This document shows positions 31,529 through 32,153 of a DNA stretch of 32,153 nt, piece after piece. The position numbers and the translations under genes are program-made. Origin of the DNA: Paracoccaceae bacterium (lineage in GTDB: Bacteria > Pseudomonadota > Alphaproteobacteria > Rhodobacterales > Rhodobacteraceae); contig SLBI01000362.1 of assembly GCA_007126375.1 (NCBI GenBank), forward strand, positions 1-32,153, read 5' to 3'. Numbering within the stretch: position 1 is the stretch's first letter; each line of letters begins with the position of its first letter. The notes beneath the pieces are model-generated. The model did not search any database. It was not told where the DNA came from and was given only the letters and a program-made list of their open reading frames with translations.

Positions 31529-32152
31529 TCAGAGATCGTCCTTCACGATCCGGCCGCCCTTCATGATCAGCGCCAGCCGGCCTGCCGGATCGTCCAGCCA
31601 GTCGAGCCCGGCTGATGGGTCGGCATCCACCACCAGAAGATCGGCCAGCGCGCCTTCGGCGATGACGCCAAGCCGGCCGCCATAGGGCGCGCGCGCGCCC
31701 GACATGGCAAGCAGCCGCCCGGCCGCTCCGGTCGCAGTGTGCAGAGCCTCGAGCGGCGACATGAACCGCGCGAATTTCGCCAACTGCCTGCCCTGGCTGC
31801 CGGTGCCGGCCGGGTTGAACAGGATGTCGGTGCCGAAGGCGAGCGGCACGCCATGACGCTTCGCCAGTTCGAAGGCGCGCACCGTGCCCTCGGCCACCTC
31901 CAGCTGCTTGGCCCGCTGGACCGGGTCGCTCTTGGGGTTGGCATCCTCGTCGGCAAGGAACGGCTGGATCGACCACCAAACCCCCTCGCCGGCCATGACC
32001 TGTACGGTTTCATCGTCGGCCAACTGGCCGTGTTCGATGGACTTGACACCGGCCGCCACGGCGCGGCGGATGCCGCCAGGTGTGTAGACATGGGCGCAGA
32101 CATAGGTGCCCCAATCCTCGGCCGCCTCCACCGCGGCGCGCATCTCGCGTTC
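31529..32152 (-). CDS. Amidohydrolase family protein (5' part outside the window)
   Basis: The C-terminal 207 or so residues of a metal-dependent amidohydrolase of the imidazolonepropionase/prolidase-like group. The frame runs off the right end of the window; the first in-window Met (32143) is internal. Visible features: VCAHVYTPGGIRRAVAAG and KSIEHGQLADDE with metal-ligand histidines, FGTDILFNP with the catalytic Asp, and the C-terminal composite-domain strand GALADLLVVDADP. The substrate cannot be named from this part. It is followed by the outer-membrane protein gene on the same strand. Confidence 0.85.
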   Translation of the reverse strand, partial: EREMRAAVEAAEDWGTYVCAHVYTPGGIRRAVAAGVKSIEHGQLADDETVQVMAGEGVWWSIQPFLADEDANPKSDPVQRAKQLEVAEGTVRAFELAKRHGVPLAFGTDILFNPAGTGSQGRQLAKFARFMSPLEALHTATGAAGRLLAMSGARAPYGGRLGVIAEGALADLLVVDADPSAGLDWLDDPAGRLALIMKGGRIVKDDL

Positions 32153-32153
32153 G

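Overview
The window looks like a chromosomal segment of a high-GC alphaproteobacterium, most likely a member of the Rhodobacterales. The pointers are a DksA and a HemB that have lost their zinc cysteines in the way seen in that group, a DUF2927 lipoprotein beside a CoxE-like VWA protein, a VPLPA-CTERM-like sorting signal, many GTG/TTG starts, and -10 elements of the form TAGNNN. Gene density is high and most genes have clear families. No tRNA, rRNA, CRISPR array, insertion sequence or prophage is visible.

Layout. 1-2.8 kb (minus): dksA, then hflK-hflC, which form the membrane regulator of FtsH. 3.0-8.6 kb (mostly plus): a MoxR-type AAA ATPase, then GNAT - DUF2927 lipoprotein - 54-aa membrane protein - VWA protein with overlapping or nearly touching ends, then a DedA protein. 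A reverse-oriented two-gene cassette (3885-4644) lies between the MoxR ATPase and the rest, and its first gene is interrupted by an amber codon. 8.7-13.9 kb: hemB (minus), a four-helix membrane protein and mfd, whose apparent promoter places the start of transcription on the ATG. 14.0-19.5 kb (minus): a run of YejA-like solute-binding protein, entericidin-like lipoprotein, acyl-CoA synthetase-like ligase, FrnE/DsbA-like oxidoreductase and Bcr/CflA efflux pump. 19.5-19.65 kb (plus): a compact unannotated transcription unit (promoter, about 77 nt, strong terminator) that looks like a small RNA gene.

19.8-21.8 kb: an exported protein with a VPLPA-CTERM-like tail and a Cys/Met-metabolism PLP enzyme. 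21.8-24.6 kb: phoR-phoU-phoB with no pstSCAB genes between them. Four 11-bp-phased Pho half-sites precede phoR, and a second Pho-box-like promoter with the same spacing to its -10 precedes phoU. 24.7-26.6 kb: rpe, a thioredoxin-like gene broken by a frameshift in an A run, and gph. 26.6-29.5 kb: a Blh/ETHE1-like MBL hydrolase behind a palindrome that overlaps its -35, a terminator, and a SulP transporter starting 20 nt after the T-run; together these suggest persulfide/sulfite handling. 29.6-32.15 kb (minus): a secreted choloylglycine-hydrolase-family Ntn enzyme, an outer-membrane barrel-like protein and an amidohydrolase cut by the window end.

The most promising leads are the 19.57-19.65 kb RNA, the pst-less Pho cluster with a duplicated Pho promoter, the MoxR/DUF2927/54-aa/VWA envelope module, and the two genes broken by single changes. 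Promoter, operator and RNA calls were made by eye from sequence patterns.
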